Shown here one piece after another: positions 1-9,705 of a stretch of DNA of 64,000 nucleotides. The notes beneath the pieces were generated by a model that was given only the letters and a program-made list of their open reading frames with translations, made no database searches and was not told the origin of the DNA. The DNA is taken from NCBI RefSeq assembly GCF_011927625.1, contig NZ_JAATIZ010000001.1:496001-560000 (forward strand), in the 5' to 3' direction. Within the stretch, counting starts at the first letter, position 1. Every line of letters begins with the position of its first letter. This stretch comes from Paenalcaligenes hominis. Its GTDB lineage: Bacteria; Pseudomonadota; Gammaproteobacteria; Burkholderiales; Burkholderiaceae_B. The position numbers and the translations under genes were made by a program.

Positions 1-76
1 GATTAAAAATAGCTATAACCCATGCAGACGTAAAAAAGCCCCTGTAAGAACAGAGGCGAGAGCGTTTTATGCGGGT

Positions 77-538
77 TTAGGCCTTGGATGCAGTATTGGG
101 TAGGCTGTGTTGGGGTAGAGTAAACAATTTATCAAAACACAGCGTAAATAAAAACGTGTACACCAAAAAGAAAGCCAATAAGATTGATTCCATGATAAAG
201 GCTTCCCACACACCTACGCCGTACCACAGCATATAAATGGGTAAACAAAATAGAATTAAACCGCCTTCAAAGCCTATTGCATGAAAGCACCGTAGACGCA
301 AACTACGATTCATGACCTGATGACGGCGTTCCCACATTTCAAAAAGCGTATTGTAAGTGTAATTCCAAATGACAGCCGTTGCTGACACCATAATAGCAAC
401 AGGTAATGAATCTTGGGCCTCACTATTGCTTAGATTCATTAAGATAAGCGTAGAGAAAACCACTGCAAGAATTTCAAAAACCGTAACGTAAGTTAAGCGA
501 CGTTTAAAGGGACTAAGCGTAATCAATGCAAACTCCAT
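77..538 (-). CDS. PACE-family (AceI-like) multidrug efflux protein
   Basis: This 153-residue, very hydrophobic protein has four predicted membrane segments arranged as two tandem bacterial transmembrane pair units, the layout of the proteobacterial antimicrobial compound efflux family. Recognisable family features are the membrane-embedded Glu22 in TM1, which matches the essential acidic residue of AceI, a WNYTYNTLFE stretch near the end of TM2, and an RCFHAIGFEGG stretch opening the second pair. AceI exports chlorhexidine by proton exchange, and other members export acriflavine or short diamines; the substrate here cannot be read from sequence. The gene stands alone, facing the left edge. 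The reverse complement of about 554-571 can form a small hairpin just upstream of its start. Confidence 0.85.
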   Translation of the reverse strand: MEFALITLSPFKRRLTYVTVFEILAVVFSTLILMNLSNSEAQDSLPVAIMVSATAVIWNYTYNTLFEMWERRHQVMNRSLRLRCFHAIGFEGGLILFCLPIYMLWYGVGVWEAFIMESILLAFFLVYTFLFTLCFDKLFTLPQHSLPNTASKA

Positions 539-1031
539 TGAGCCAAAAGGGACTCTTGATTAAAGAGCCGGCCCGCCCCGGTCAAACATAGTAAAAATCC
601 TTAACAAGCCGCGGTTTCCGCTTGCCCCATTATTCTACGGCTCGAGGTTGCTACTGTCAAAAGCCCGCCTTAGGTGACGGCGATAGGTATATCAAAAAGG
701 TAGGCCGTTTTCCTAGAGCACTTGCCCCTTATTTAACCCCTATAGGGCAGAGGAGGCTTGTTCGTTGCCATACATAAAGCGATTTAAATAATTAATAACT
801 ACTTTAGACAATGTAGCAATAAATAAATAGGGTTTATTCCTATTTATGGATAGGTATAAGAGAAGAATTAGGTTTATTAGCAATAGACAAGATGCTGTTT
901 GATGTGTAGCCTTTTTAGTTGAGATGGCCTTTGCTGCGCTAGCAATAGCCTATGCCTACACTAGCTCATAGCAGATCAAGGTATAGTTTAATCAATTAAA
1001 AAAGATTAGATATATCATATTAAACGACTTG

Positions 1032-1055
1032 GGTACTTTATAACGGTAAAGTACC
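1032..1055. repeat. Perfect 9-bp inverted repeat
   Basis: GGTACTTTA (1032-1040) and TAAAGTACC (1047-1055) are perfect reverse complements separated by six bases. There is no T-run on either side, so it is not an obvious terminator. It could be a protein-binding palindrome or part of a transcribed structure. Confidence 0.6.
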
Positions 1056-1340
1056 GCAATACGAATTCATACTAATTTAACATTAATCAATTAGTCTCTT
1101 GTTAGATAAATAATTAGGGTTAATTATTCGATCTGCTTGTTGCGACTTGTTACGGAGTTTGGTACGATTGTATTCAATCTTTTAATCGCTATGAATTAGT
1201 AATACTAATACCTGCTAATAGAAAGTCATTAACAGCTAGTATTAAATAAATTCAGATGGATGAAAACAATCCTAGGTAAATGCCTAGCGTTTTCTCAGAA
1301 GATACCGCTGCAGATTAACAAATAGCGATTCGTATTGGCG

Positions 1341-1474
1341 CAAAGCGCTAGATTAGGTGTTACGACTGCTCCCATATAGCAGGGTTTCGGAAGACACAAA
1401 AGTAGGGCTTTACTTTTAATGTTTTAGTTGGGCACTAACACCAACTCAGTCGTAACACCTAATCCAACGCTTGG
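1341..1474. repeat. 134-bp inverted-repeat element with cloverleaf-like fold
   Basis: The arms 1351-1366 and 1449-1464 are perfect 16-bp reverse complements. They extend outward imperfectly to 1341 and 1474, with about 23 of 26 positions pairing. Between them lie three further hairpins in a row: TGCT/AGCA at 1367-1381, AAAAGTA/TACTTTT at 1398-1417, and AGTTGG/CCAACT at 1426-1446. A long closing stem around three internal stems is the shape of a folded RNA, or of a small non-autonomous mobile element with terminal inverted repeats. I see no coding capacity and no clear target-site duplication. Confidence 0.6.
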
Positions 1475-1755
1475 TAGATGACACAAAAGGTCGTAAGTAT
1501 ACAAGGTTTTCACTTTATTGCAATGAAAACGCCTATATTCTGACACTATTTTACAATTTCATTCGGTTAGTATACGGCAGCAAGATGCCGATGGCCTTAC
1601 GAAGAGATATTGATTGGACGGTGTTATCTAGGTCATCTAGATACATGACCTGTCTACATTTAAGTGAATAAAAAACTACCTTGCTTGTTAGGGCAAATAG
1701 ATAGTAGGGCGTAGCCCAATTGCGGTGTAAACCAGCTATAGTTAATTATTATAAC

Positions 1756-1785
1756 CCTTCCTCTTTTGCGGCGGAAGGTTTTTTT
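1756..1785 (+). terminator. Rho-independent terminator-like hairpin
   Basis: CCTTCC (1756-1761) and GGAAGG (1773-1778) pair around an 11-base loop and are followed directly by seven T residues on the plus strand. No recognised plus-strand gene lies upstream, so it may end an untranslated transcript. Confidence 0.6.
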
Positions 1786-2086
1786 ATGCGTTTTGCCCGA
1801 AAAAACTTTGCTATTAGAGTAGGGTGTATAGCGTGGCGCTAAAGCCGTTCTTTCTTTGAGTGTAATCCTTACCTGCCGCTGCTACCAAAGTGCAATAAAT
1901 TGAAAAGGTTTTTAGTTATTAGGTATTGTCTAGACGGCTTTTAGTAAACAGCGTAGTGCTATGGGGCTTTTTTGGGGCCTATGGTGTTGAATATTTGATA
2001 TTAGGCTATCAGTAGATTGAACAAAAACGAAAAAGCCGTTGATTTTAAAGGATTTTGATCCCATAAAATCAACGGCTTTCAATGTT

Positions 2087-2171
2087 TGGTGCGAACGGAG
2101 AGACTCGAACTCTCACACCTCTCGGCGCCAGAACCTAAATCTGGTGCGTCTACCAATTCCGCCACGTTCGC
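2087..2171 (-). tRNA. leuW: tRNA-Leu (UAG anticodon)
   Basis: On the minus strand the sequence opens GCGAACG and closes CGTTCGC, giving a perfect 7-bp acceptor stem, followed by an encoded ACCA at 2090-2087. The anticodon stem CCAGA/TCTGG encloses the loop TTTAGGT with anticodon TAG. A class II long variable arm (GCGCCGAGAGGTGT region) and a GTTCGAGTC T-loop are visible, as expected for leucine tRNAs. It reads CUN leucine codons, CUA in particular. The symbol follows the E. coli name for tRNA-Leu(UAG). Confidence 0.97.
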
Positions 2172-2305
2172 TTTTTTCTTTACTGCCAAAAGATAAAAAT
2201 TATATATAAGTTAATTTTTACTGTCAAGCTTTTTTTCGTGTGCTGCAACCACATGGGCACTGCAATCAACGAAAAATAGATAGTAATACTAAAAAAACGC
2301 TTTGT

Positions 2306-3514
2306 CTAGTCTTTTTTATCTTCCGTAGCAATAATACCCGCTTCGAGTAATTTTTTCTGGGTTTCAGGGTCTATGCCAAGGTCAGACAGAATTTGCGCCG
2401 TGTGTTGCCCCAAGCGTGGGGCCTTAGTGGTGATTGCGCCGGGCGTACGGCTTAGTTTGGGTACCACACCAGGAACGGCGACGGGGGTGCCATCCTCTAG
2501 CTCTGTCTGAACAATCATGTTGCGTGCTTGATAATGGGGATCATGATAGATGTCTTCAATATCGTACACGCACCCCGCTGGTACACGATGCTCGTGCAAA
2601 CGATGCAATAACTCGTCAAGAGTATATTGACTGGCCCATTCTGCAATGGCTTGGTCAATCTCTGCGGCATGGCGGGCCCGACCATCGTTATGGGCATAAA
2701 GGGGGTTTTGGCCTAAATCAGGACGACTCATTGCTTGTGTTAACCGCTGAAAAATACTATCCCCATTCCCTGCGATCAGCGCATATTTATGGTCTTTACT
2801 TAAATAAGCATTACTGGGTGTAATACCCGGCAGGGCGCTGCCTGCTGGCTGACGTATTTCATTAAATACAGAGTACTCAGGCAAAAGGCTTTCCATCATA
2901 TTAAAGACTGACTCATACAGTGCTACGTCTATATATTGACCTAAGCCGTCTTTGTCCCGTTGGCGTAGAGCAAGTAAAACGCCTATCACCCCATGTAATG
3001 CCGATAAAGAATCGCCAATTGATATGCCTACCCGTACCGGGGCGCGGCCAGGTTCGCCGCTGAGGTGGCGCAGACCGCCCATGGCTTCACCCACCAAGCC
3101 AAAACCCGGCCGATCTTTATAAGGGCCTGTTTGCCCATAACCTGACACACGCAACATGACTAATTGAGGGTTGATTTTTTGTAGATCATCCCAACCTAAA
3201 CCCCATTGCTCGAGTGTACCGGGTTTGAAGTTCTCTACGAGTACATCGCACTCTGTAATGAGTTGTTTAACAATATCTTGGGCTTCTTTTTGACGTAGGT
3301 CTAATGCCAACGATTGTTTGTTTCTCGATTGAACCGCCCACCAAACCGATGTACCCTTATGTAATAGACGCCATTTTCGTAGTGGGTCGCCAGTTTGAGG
3401 GGGTTCTACCTTAATTACCTCTGCACCAAATTCCGCAAGTATTTTTGCCGCAAAAGGTCCTGCAATTAACTGTCCCAACTCCAAAACTCGTATATCAGAC
3501 AAGGGTTTTGCCAT
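2306..3514 (-). CDS. Class III (CaiB/BaiF-family) acyl-CoA transferase
   Basis: The 402-residue protein matches family III CoA-transferases over its full length and should move coenzyme A between two carboxylic acids. The N-terminal Rossmann-like part holds the hallmark start LELGQLIAGP, then KVEPP and NFKPGTLEQWGL. The catalytic aspartate that forms the acyl-enzyme is Asp168 in ISIGDSLSALHG, matching Asp169 of formyl-CoA transferase. The typical GYGQTGPY motif is at residues 125-132. The gene is a single unit, divergent from tig, and its acid substrate cannot be told from sequence. It is commonly annotated CoA transferase or L-carnitine dehydratase; nothing here supports a carnitine role. 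Confidence 0.9.
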   Translation of the reverse strand: MAKPLSDIRVLELGQLIAGPFAAKILAEFGAEVIKVEPPQTGDPLRKWRLLHKGTSVWWAVQSRNKQSLALDLRQKEAQDIVKQLITECDVLVENFKPGTLEQWGLGWDDLQKINPQLVMLRVSGYGQTGPYKDRPGFGLVGEAMGGLRHLSGEPGRAPVRVGISIGDSLSALHGVIGVLLALRQRDKDGLGQYIDVALYESVFNMMESLLPEYSVFNEIRQPAGSALPGITPSNAYLSKDHKYALIAGNGDSIFQRLTQAMSRPDLGQNPLYAHNDGRARHAAEIDQAIAEWASQYTLDELLHRLHEHRVPAGCVYDIEDIYHDPHYQARNMIVQTELEDGTPVAVPGVVPKLSRTPGAITTKAPRLGQHTAQILSDLGIDPETQKKLLEAGIIATEDKKD

Positions 3515-3690
3515 AACGACGTAATCCTTCGCTTGCGCAGTGAAATAGTTAAATAGTGATATAGGTATAAAAATCAGTAGACACCTTTACCTTGCTTACT
3601 AGTAAACTATAGGACTATCCGGTTATTTTTTGAACTTTTTCCGGTAAGATATGTATTTTTTGTTAACTTACTCATTTATATAGGTCTCTA

Positions 3691-4998
3691 ATGCAGCCCG
3701 AGGTTGAAATTCTGTCCGGTTTGGAGCGCCGAATCGATGTGGCTATCTCTACAGCAGATGTCGAAAAAGAAGTCCAGGCACAACTTAAACGTGTGGCGCG
3801 TACAGCCAAAATCCAGGGTTTTCGCCCAGGAAAGGCCCCTCTATCTATCGTAGAGCGCAGCCATGGCCCTAGCATCCGTTACGATGCAATTAACAATGAA
3901 CTAGGCAAAGCATTAGACAGCGCAATCGAAAACAGCGGTTTGCGCATCGCTGGTGTACCTTCTATTACACCTAAGGAAGACGCCGCTGAAGATCAAATGG
4001 TATTTAGCGCGACCTTCGAAGTGTATCCAGAAATCACCTTGCCCGAACTAGACACCCTAGAGGTCACTCGCAGCGATGTCACCGTTGGTGATGCCGAAGT
4101 CGAGCGCACTCTCGATATTCTCCGCAAGCAGCGTGCTAACTACGAAGCCCGTGATGGCCGCGAAGCCCAAAACGATGACCGTGTTACCCTAGATTTTAAA
4201 GGCGAAATTGATGGCGTAGCCTTTGATGGTGGTACGGCAGAAGGTTTCTCCTTTGTTTTAGGCCAAGGTCGTATGTTGCCTGAATTCGAAGAAGCCACCT
4301 TAGGTATGAAAGCTGGCGAAGAAAAAGAGTTCCCTCTCGAGTTCCCCGAAGACTACGGTGGTACCGAGGTCGCTGGCAAAACCGCTCAGTTCACCATTAA
4401 GGTCACTGAAGTTGCCGAGCCTGTGTTGCCCGAGTTAAACGATGACTTTGCCAAAGAGCTTGGCCAAGAAGAAGGCAACATCGAAAGCCTATTGGCTGAT
4501 GTTCGCGCTAACATCGAACGCGAAGCCAAAGCCCGTGTTAACGCACGTACTAAAGCCAGCGTAATGGATGCGCTTCTTGCTGCTAGCAGCTTTGATGTGC
4601 CTAAAGCTCTAGTTCAAAGCGAAATCCAAAACCGCATTGCTGCGGCTCGCCAAGAGCTCAAACAGCGTGGTTTGCCTAACGCCGATGATATGCCTATCCC
4701 CGAGGATGTATTCCAGGACGAAGCAGAGCGTCGTGTACGTTTAGGTTTATTGTTATCTGCTCTAGTAGAAAGCGCCGAGCTATCTGCTACACCAGAACAA
4801 GTCCGTGCTCGTATCGAAGAGTTCGCCCAAAACTACGAACAGCCTGAAGAGGTCATTAGCTTCTACTTATCCGATGCTCAGCGTCGTGCTGAGATCGAGG
4901 CGATTGTATTGGAAGACAATGTGGTTGCTCATATTGTGTCCCAAGCCAAAGTGACTGATGAAGACGTGGATTTTGAGCAATTAATGGGAAATAACTAA
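3691..4998 (+). CDS. tig: Trigger factor, ribosome-bound chaperone
   Basis: Trigger factor binds ribosomal protein L23 at the exit tunnel and shields nascent chains; it also has peptidyl-prolyl isomerase activity. The 435-residue length is normal for the family (432 in E. coli). The order is an N-terminal ribosome-binding domain with the signature GFRPGKAP at residues 45-52, a central FKBP-type PPIase domain with DFKGEIDGVAFDGG near 168-181, and a helical C-terminal domain. The frame ends directly against the clpP start, so the two are probably translated together. This is the usual tig-clpP-clpX-lon order of proteobacteria. Confidence 0.98.
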   Translation: MQPEVEILSGLERRIDVAISTADVEKEVQAQLKRVARTAKIQGFRPGKAPLSIVERSHGPSIRYDAINNELGKALDSAIENSGLRIAGVPSITPKEDAAEDQMVFSATFEVYPEITLPELDTLEVTRSDVTVGDAEVERTLDILRKQRANYEARDGREAQNDDRVTLDFKGEIDGVAFDGGTAEGFSFVLGQGRMLPEFEEATLGMKAGEEKEFPLEFPEDYGGTEVAGKTAQFTIKVTEVAEPVLPELNDDFAKELGQEEGNIESLLADVRANIEREAKARVNARTKASVMDALLAASSFDVPKALVQSEIQNRIAAARQELKQRGLPNADDMPIPEDVFQDEAERRVRLGLLLSALVESAELSATPEQVRARIEEFAQNYEQPEEVISFYLSDAQRRAEIEAIVLEDNVVAHIVSQAKVTDEDVDFEQLMGNN

Positions 4999-5658
4999 AT
5001 GTCGTCTCGTTTTATCGACTTCTATGCATCTATGAATGGTGGACATGCTGTAACGCCTACTGGCCTCGGCTATGTTCCTATTGTGGTTGAGCAGTCTGGC
5101 CGCGGAGAGCGTTCTTACGATATTTATTCGCGCTTATTGCGTGAGCGCATTATCTTTTTGGTTGGGCCCGTTAACGATAATTCCGCCAATTTAATTGTGG
5201 CGCAATTGTTGTTCTTAGAGTCGGAAAACCCAGATAAAGATATTTCGCTCTACATTAACTCACCAGGTGGGTCAGTGTATGCGGGTATGGCTATCTACGA
5301 TACGATGCAGTTTGTAAAGCCCGAGGTGTCGACCTTATGTACGGGTATGGCCGCAAGCATGGGCGCTTTTCTTTTGTCCTCTGGGCAAAAGGGCAAGCGC
5401 TTTGCGTTGCCAAACTCACGCATCATGATTCATCAGCCTTCGGGTGGCGCTCAAGGTCAAGCTTCTGATATTCAAATTCAAGCAAAGGAAATCCTAAGCT
5501 TACGCGAACGCCTCAATCGTATTTTGGCTGATAACACTGGCCAAAGCATTGAGCAAATCGCACTCGATACAGAGCGTGACCGTTTTATGGACGCTGCCGA
5601 GGCAACGGAATACGGTCTACTAGACCGAGTTCTCACTCATCGTACCGACGATATTTAA
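4999..5658 (+). CDS. clpP: ATP-dependent Clp protease proteolytic subunit
   Basis: ClpP forms the double-heptamer serine protease chamber that degrades substrates unfolded by ClpX or ClpA. The catalytic triad is intact: Ser120 in GMAASMGAF, His145 in MIHQP and Asp194 in DTERDRF, each offset by 23 from mature E. coli numbering. That offset implies a short N-terminal propeptide. The ATG follows the tig stop codon with no gap, so translational coupling is likely. Length (219 residues) is standard. clpX lies 89 bp downstream on the same strand. Confidence 0.98.
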   Translation: MSSRFIDFYASMNGGHAVTPTGLGYVPIVVEQSGRGERSYDIYSRLLRERIIFLVGPVNDNSANLIVAQLLFLESENPDKDISLYINSPGGSVYAGMAIYDTMQFVKPEVSTLCTGMAASMGAFLLSSGQKGKRFALPNSRIMIHQPSGGAQGQASDIQIQAKEILSLRERLNRILADNTGQSIEQIALDTERDRFMDAAEATEYGLLDRVLTHRTDDI

Positions 5659-5747
5659 GGGTTATGGCGGCAAAGTCTAGGCTTTGTCGCTCCCATCCTT
5701 ATCCCTGCTATCTGCGGCTTGCCGCATTATTTTGATTTTATATATTT

Positions 5748-7031
5748 ATGTCCGATAAACATCCGACCGACGATAAAGCGCTCCACTGCTCTTTTTGTAA
5801 TAAAACACAAAGCGAGGTAGAGAAGCTTATTTCAGGTCCTGGGTCAGTCTACATTTGCAATGAGTGTATTAGTTTGTGCAATGAGATGATTCTAGAGGAC
5901 AAGCAAGAGCAAAGTGCTGTTGAGCTCATCGGGTCCGAGTTACCTACGCCGCATGAAATCAAAGCGTTTCTTGATGAATACGTCATTGGCCAAGATCAGC
6001 CCAAGCGCAACTTAGCCGTCGCCGTTTATAACCACTACAAACGTATCCAGTATTCGGGTCTAACAGGCGATGTAGAGCTTTCCAAAAGTAATATTTTACT
6101 CATTGGCCCTACTGGCTCAGGAAAGACATTGCTTGCACAAACGCTAGCTCGCATGCTGAAGGTTCCTTTTGTCATGGCTGACGCAACGACCTTAACCGAG
6201 GCCGGTTACGTGGGCGAGGACGTAGAAAATATAGTTCAAAAGCTATTACAAGCATGTGAATACGATGTAGAAAAAGCGCAGCGCGCTATTATCTATATCG
6301 ATGAAATCGACAAAATTTCTCGTAAGGCTGATAACCCGTCAATTACACGCGATGTATCAGGCGAGGGTGTACAGCAGGCTTTATTAAAAATCATCGAAGG
6401 AACGGTGGCTTCTGTGCCTCCACAGGGTGGTCGTAAACATCCTAATCAAGACTTTATTCAAGTCGACACCACCAATATCTTATTTATTGTGGGTGGGGCA
6501 TTCGATGGCTTAGAAAAAGTAATTCAAAACCGCACAGAAAAATCAGGCATTGGTTTTGGTGCTAAGGTCAGTGCGCGCAGCGAACGTGGCGTGGGCGAGC
6601 TTTTTGCTGAAGTCGAGCCCGAGGATCTCATTAAATTTGGTCTAATCCCCGAGCTAGTGGGGCGCTTACCAGTCGTTACTACACTCCAAGAATTAGACGA
6701 AGAGGCGTTGATTCGTATTTTGACCGAGCCCAAAAACGCGTTGATTAAACAATTCCAGCAGCTATTTAGCATGGAAGACGTCGAGCTTGATATCGAAGAC
6801 GATGCATTAAAAACAGTAGCTCAAGCTGCCATCAAGCGCAAAACAGGGGCTCGAGGTTTACGTTCTATAGTGGAAAAGTCCTTGTTGGACACCATGTACG
6901 ACCTTCCCTCAATGACAGATGTTAGCAAAGTGATTCTTACCAAAGAAGCCGTCGAAGGCACTGCTAAACCCGTTGTGGTGCATGCTGCCGAAGCCCTCAC
7001 TCAAGCCTCCGGCGATAATGCCGTGGCCTAA
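5748..7031 (+). CDS. clpX: ClpX, AAA+ unfoldase of the ClpXP protease
   Basis: ClpX recognises tagged proteins, unfolds them with ATP and threads them into ClpP. The N-terminal zinc-binding domain has the four-cysteine pattern C14, C17, C37 and C40. Walker A is GPTGSGKT at 120-127, and Walker B is IIYIDEID. The pore loop GYVGED and the ClpP-docking loop around KSGIGFGAK (the IGF-type tripeptide) are present. Length is 427 residues against 424 in E. coli. It shares the strand with clpP and probably belongs to the tig-clpP-clpX transcript; lon, 150 bp downstream, appears to have its own leader. Confidence 0.98.
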   Translation: MSDKHPTDDKALHCSFCNKTQSEVEKLISGPGSVYICNECISLCNEMILEDKQEQSAVELIGSELPTPHEIKAFLDEYVIGQDQPKRNLAVAVYNHYKRIQYSGLTGDVELSKSNILLIGPTGSGKTLLAQTLARMLKVPFVMADATTLTEAGYVGEDVENIVQKLLQACEYDVEKAQRAIIYIDEIDKISRKADNPSITRDVSGEGVQQALLKIIEGTVASVPPQGGRKHPNQDFIQVDTTNILFIVGGAFDGLEKVIQNRTEKSGIGFGAKVSARSERGVGELFAEVEPEDLIKFGLIPELVGRLPVVTTLQELDEEALIRILTEPKNALIKQFQQLFSMEDVELDIEDDALKTVAQAAIKRKTGARGLRSIVEKSLLDTMYDLPSMTDVSKVILTKEAVEGTAKPVVVHAAEALTQASGDNAVA

Positions 7032-7075
7032 TCATCATCTATTTATCCGTTAGCACTGTTTTTACGTTTCGCCTA

Positions 7076-7103
7076 CTTGAAATTGCCAAGTTCGCCTCAA
7101 TCT
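7076..7103 (+). promoter_or_regulatory. Candidate RpoH (sigma-32) heat-shock promoter of lon
   Basis: A perfect CTTGAAA element (7076-7082) is followed after 12 bases by CCTCAATCT (7095-7103), which partly fits the CCCCATNT minus-10 element of heat-shock promoters. lon is a classic RpoH regulon member, and the element lies about 80 bp before its start codon. Only the minus-35 half is a strict match. Confidence 0.45.
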
Positions 7104-7120
7104 GTAAGTCAGAAGCTAGA

Positions 7121-7156
7121 ACCACAAGGGGAAGCTATCTTGCTTCCCCTTGTGGT
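7121..7156 (+). other. Perfect 15-bp stem-loop in the lon leader
   Basis: ACCACAAGGGGAAGC (7121-7135) and its exact reverse complement (7142-7156) enclose a six-base loop TATCTT. The bases after the stem are CTAAGG rather than a T-run, so a simple intrinsic terminator is unlikely. It lies downstream of the candidate heat-shock promoter and 25 bp before the lon ATG, so it would be in the lon 5' leader. It could stabilise the message, mark a processing site or end clpX read-through weakly. Confidence 0.7.
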
Positions 7157-7181
7157 CTAAGGTAATTAAAAGGAAATTACT

Positions 7182-9614
7182 ATGTCTGCAAGCCAGATTT
7201 TATCTATGGAATCCACAGAACTCCCTCTATTGCCTTTACGTGATGTGGTGGTGTTCCCACATATGGTGATTCCTTTATTTGTTGGACGTCCTCGCTCCAT
7301 CAAGGCGCTTGAACTCGCCATGGAGTCGGGCAATACCATTTTATTGGTAGCGCAAAAAACGGCTAGCAAAGACGAGCCCACCGCCGACGATATGTATGAA
7401 ATCGGTTGTGCGGCATCCATTTTACAAATGTTAAAACTGCCCGACGGAACAGTTAAAGTTCTGGTCGAGGGCGTTGAGCGTGCCAAGATCGAAGCGGTGA
7501 TCGACAACGATACTCACTTCAGTGGCAAAGCCATTACAATAGAAAATGCCACAGAGACCCCAGCCGAAGCTGAGGCCTTGCGTCGTGCGGTGGTCGCTCA
7601 ATTCGAGCAGTACGTCAAATTAAATAAAAAAATTCCTCAGGAAATCTTGACGTCTTTGAATGCGATCGAAGAGGCCAGCCGTTTGGCTGACACGGTGGCA
7701 GCGCACTTGCCATTAAAACTTGAGCAAAAACAACAAATGCTTGAGTCCGTTCCAGTGGTTGAGCGCCTCGAAGCCTTACTCAGCCAACTCGAGACAGAAA
7801 TTGATATTCTGCAGGTCGAGAAACGGATTCGTGGTCGTGTTAAAAAACAAATGGAAAAAAGCCAGCGCGATTACTACTTAAACGAGCAGGTTAAAGCCAT
7901 TCAAAAAGAGCTAGGCGAGGGCGAGGACGGTGCAGAAATCGAAGAACTTGAGCAGCGTATTGCTGAGTCCAAGTTACCTAAAGACGCACTAAAGAAAGCC
8001 GAAGCCGAACTGAAAAAGCTCAAAATGATGTCGCCTATGTCGGCAGAGGCCACCGTGGTTCGCAATTACCTCGACACCTTAATTGGCCTGCCTTGGCGTA
8101 AACGCAGTCGTATTAACAACTCTTTAACGAATGCTGAAGATGTGTTGGATGCCGATCACTATGGCCTTGAAAAGGTTAAAGAACGCATTGTCGAGTATTT
8201 AGCTGTACAGCAGCGCGTTTCTAAGCTTAAGGCGCCCATTTTGTGTTTGGTTGGGCCGCCCGGGGTGGGTAAAACCTCATTAGGGCAGTCTATTGCCAAG
8301 GCCACGAATCGCAAATATGTGCGTATGGCTTTAGGTGGTGTACGTGATGAAGCCGAGATTCGTGGTCATCGTCGCACTTACATTGGTTCTATGCCAGGTA
8401 AAATCCTACAAAACATGAGCAAAGTGGGTGTGCGTAACCCGTTGTTCTTGCTCGACGAGATCGACAAGATGGGGGCTGATTTCCGTGGCGACCCGTCTTC
8501 GGCTTTACTCGAGGTGTTGGATCCCGAACAAAACCACACTTTCCAAGATCATTACCTCGAGGTGGACTTCGATCTTTCCGATGTGATGTTTGTCGCCACT
8601 AGCAACACGTTGAACATCCCACCTGCGTTACTTGATCGTATGGAAGTCATTCGGTTGTCCGGGTACACCGAAGACGAAAAAGTGAATATTGCCTTTAAGC
8701 ACTTGATTCCTAAGCTCATGATTAACAATGGCGTGAAAAAGGGCGAACTCGAGATCACCGAAGAAGCCATTCGCGATGTCGTACGCTACTATACCCGCGA
8801 GGCAGGGGTGCGTTCGCTAGAGCGTGAAATCAGCAAGATTTGTCGTAAAGCCGTCCACAAGTTTCTTGTGCAGCCCAAAGGCACTAAAGCCGAGACCATT
8901 GTGGTGAATAGCGACAATTTAAGCGATTTCCTTGGTGTACGCCGTTATGATTTTGGTGTTGCTGAAACGGAAAACAAAGTGGGTCAAGTCACTGGCCTTG
9001 CTTGGACAGAAGTGGGTGGTGATCTACTCACTATCGAGGTCGCTGACATGCCAGGTAAAGGGACTATTCAGCGTACTGGCTCGATTGGCGATGTCATGAA
9101 AGAGTCTGTCGAGGCCGCACGCACGGTGGTCCGTTCACGTGCTCAAAAATGGGGGGTGGCTGATCCTATCTTTGATAAGCGTGATTTGCATGTTCACTTT
9201 CCGGATGGTGCCACACCTAAAGATGGTCCTTCTGCGGGTATTGCCATTACCACTGCCATTGTGTCTTCACTAACAGGTATTCCTATTCGTGCAGATGTAG
9301 CAATGACAGGTGAAATCACATTACGTGGCGAGGTACTGGAAATTGGCGGGTTAAAAGAAAAACTTCTTGCGGCTCAGCGCGGTGGCATTAAGACCGTAAT
9401 GATTCCTGAACAAAATGTGAAGGATCTGGCCGAGATCCCCGACAATGTAAAAAACACATTGGAAATTATTCCTGTACGTTGGATTGATCGGGTGCTTGAA
9501 GTCGCTCTAGAGAAAATGCCAACTCCGTTGTCTGACGAAGAGCTAGCGCGTATTACTGCCGAGGCCGTGGCAGCTAAAACTACGCCAGCTGTCAGCGGTG
9601 TGATTAAGCACTAA
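7182..9614 (+). CDS. lon: Lon ATP-dependent protease
   Basis: Lon is the cytoplasmic AAA+ serine protease that clears misfolded and short-lived regulatory proteins. The 810-residue protein has the N-terminal substrate-binding domain ([19 protein letters not shown] near the start), a long central coiled coil, an AAA+ module with Walker A GPPGVGKT and Walker B LFLLDEID, and a C-terminal protease domain. The catalytic Ser lies in KDGPSAGIA and the Lys in [14 protein letters not shown], forming the Ser-Lys dyad. An AAGGAAAT ribosome site precedes the ATG. Two hairpins follow the stop codon. Confidence 0.98.
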   Translation: MSASQILSMESTELPLLPLRDVVVFPHMVIPLFVGRPRSIKALELAMESGNTILLVAQKTASKDEPTADDMYEIGCAASILQMLKLPDGTVKVLVEGVERAKIEAVIDNDTHFSGKAITIENATETPAEAEALRRAVVAQFEQYVKLNKKIPQEILTSLNAIEEASRLADTVAAHLPLKLEQKQQMLESVPVVERLEALLSQLETEIDILQVEKRIRGRVKKQMEKSQRDYYLNEQVKAIQKELGEGEDGAEIEELEQRIAESKLPKDALKKAEAELKKLKMMSPMSAEATVVRNYLDTLIGLPWRKRSRINNSLTNAEDVLDADHYGLEKVKERIVEYLAVQQRVSKLKAPILCLVGPPGVGKTSLGQSIAKATNRKYVRMALGGVRDEAEIRGHRRTYIGSMPGKILQNMSKVGVRNPLFLLDEIDKMGADFRGDPSSALLEVLDPEQNHTFQDHYLEVDFDLSDVMFVATSNTLNIPPALLDRMEVIRLSGYTEDEKVNIAFKHLIPKLMINNGVKKGELEITEEAIRDVVRYYTREAGVRSLEREISKICRKAVHKFLVQPKGTKAETIVVNSDNLSDFLGVRRYDFGVAETENKVGQVTGLAWTEVGGDLLTIEVADMPGKGTIQRTGSIGDVMKESVEAARTVVRSRAQKWGVADPIFDKRDLHVHFPDGATPKDGPSAGIAITTAIVSSLTGIPIRADVAMTGEITLRGEVLEIGGLKEKLLAAQRGGIKTVMIPEQNVKDLAEIPDNVKNTLEIIPVRWIDRVLEVALEKMPTPLSDEELARITAEAVAAKTTPAVSGVIKH

Positions 9615-9623
9615 GACCTATCT

Positions 9624-9682
9624 CGATCGGGTTAGCGCCCGATCGAACTAAAAAAGCCATGATATGTATCATGGCTTTTTTT
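9624..9682. terminator. Bidirectional terminator between lon and lexA
   Basis: Two hairpins stand side by side. CGATCGGG/CCCGATCG (9624-9645) has no T-run. GCCATGAT/ATCATGGC (9656-9675) is flanked by A-runs on the left and seven T residues on the right. The second can act on both strands, ending lon on plus and lexA on minus, which suits the convergent gene arrangement. Confidence 0.85.
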
Positions 9683-9705
9683 ATGGCAAGATTTTTTGAG
9701 TAGAG

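Larger units (their letters stand above)
539..2086. other. 1.5-kb gene-poor, AT-rich, hairpin-rich region
   Basis: No reading frame here has both a convincing ribosome site and recognisable protein character. The stretch is clearly richer in A/T than its neighbours and carries several separate inverted repeats: 1032-1055, 1262-1294 (GAAAAC/GTTTTC arms around an inner CTAGG/CCTAG stem), 1341-1474, and a terminator-like hairpin at 1756-1785. The terminator implies that something upstream on the plus strand is transcribed. The region could hold an untranslated RNA or be the decayed remains of accessory DNA; I cannot decide between these from sequence alone. Confidence 0.5.

Noticed and set aside
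1471-1671. 66-codon plus-strand frame in the AT-rich gap
   Set aside because: It has no ribosome site, no recognised domain and odd composition, and it starts right after the inverted-repeat element; it looks like chance.
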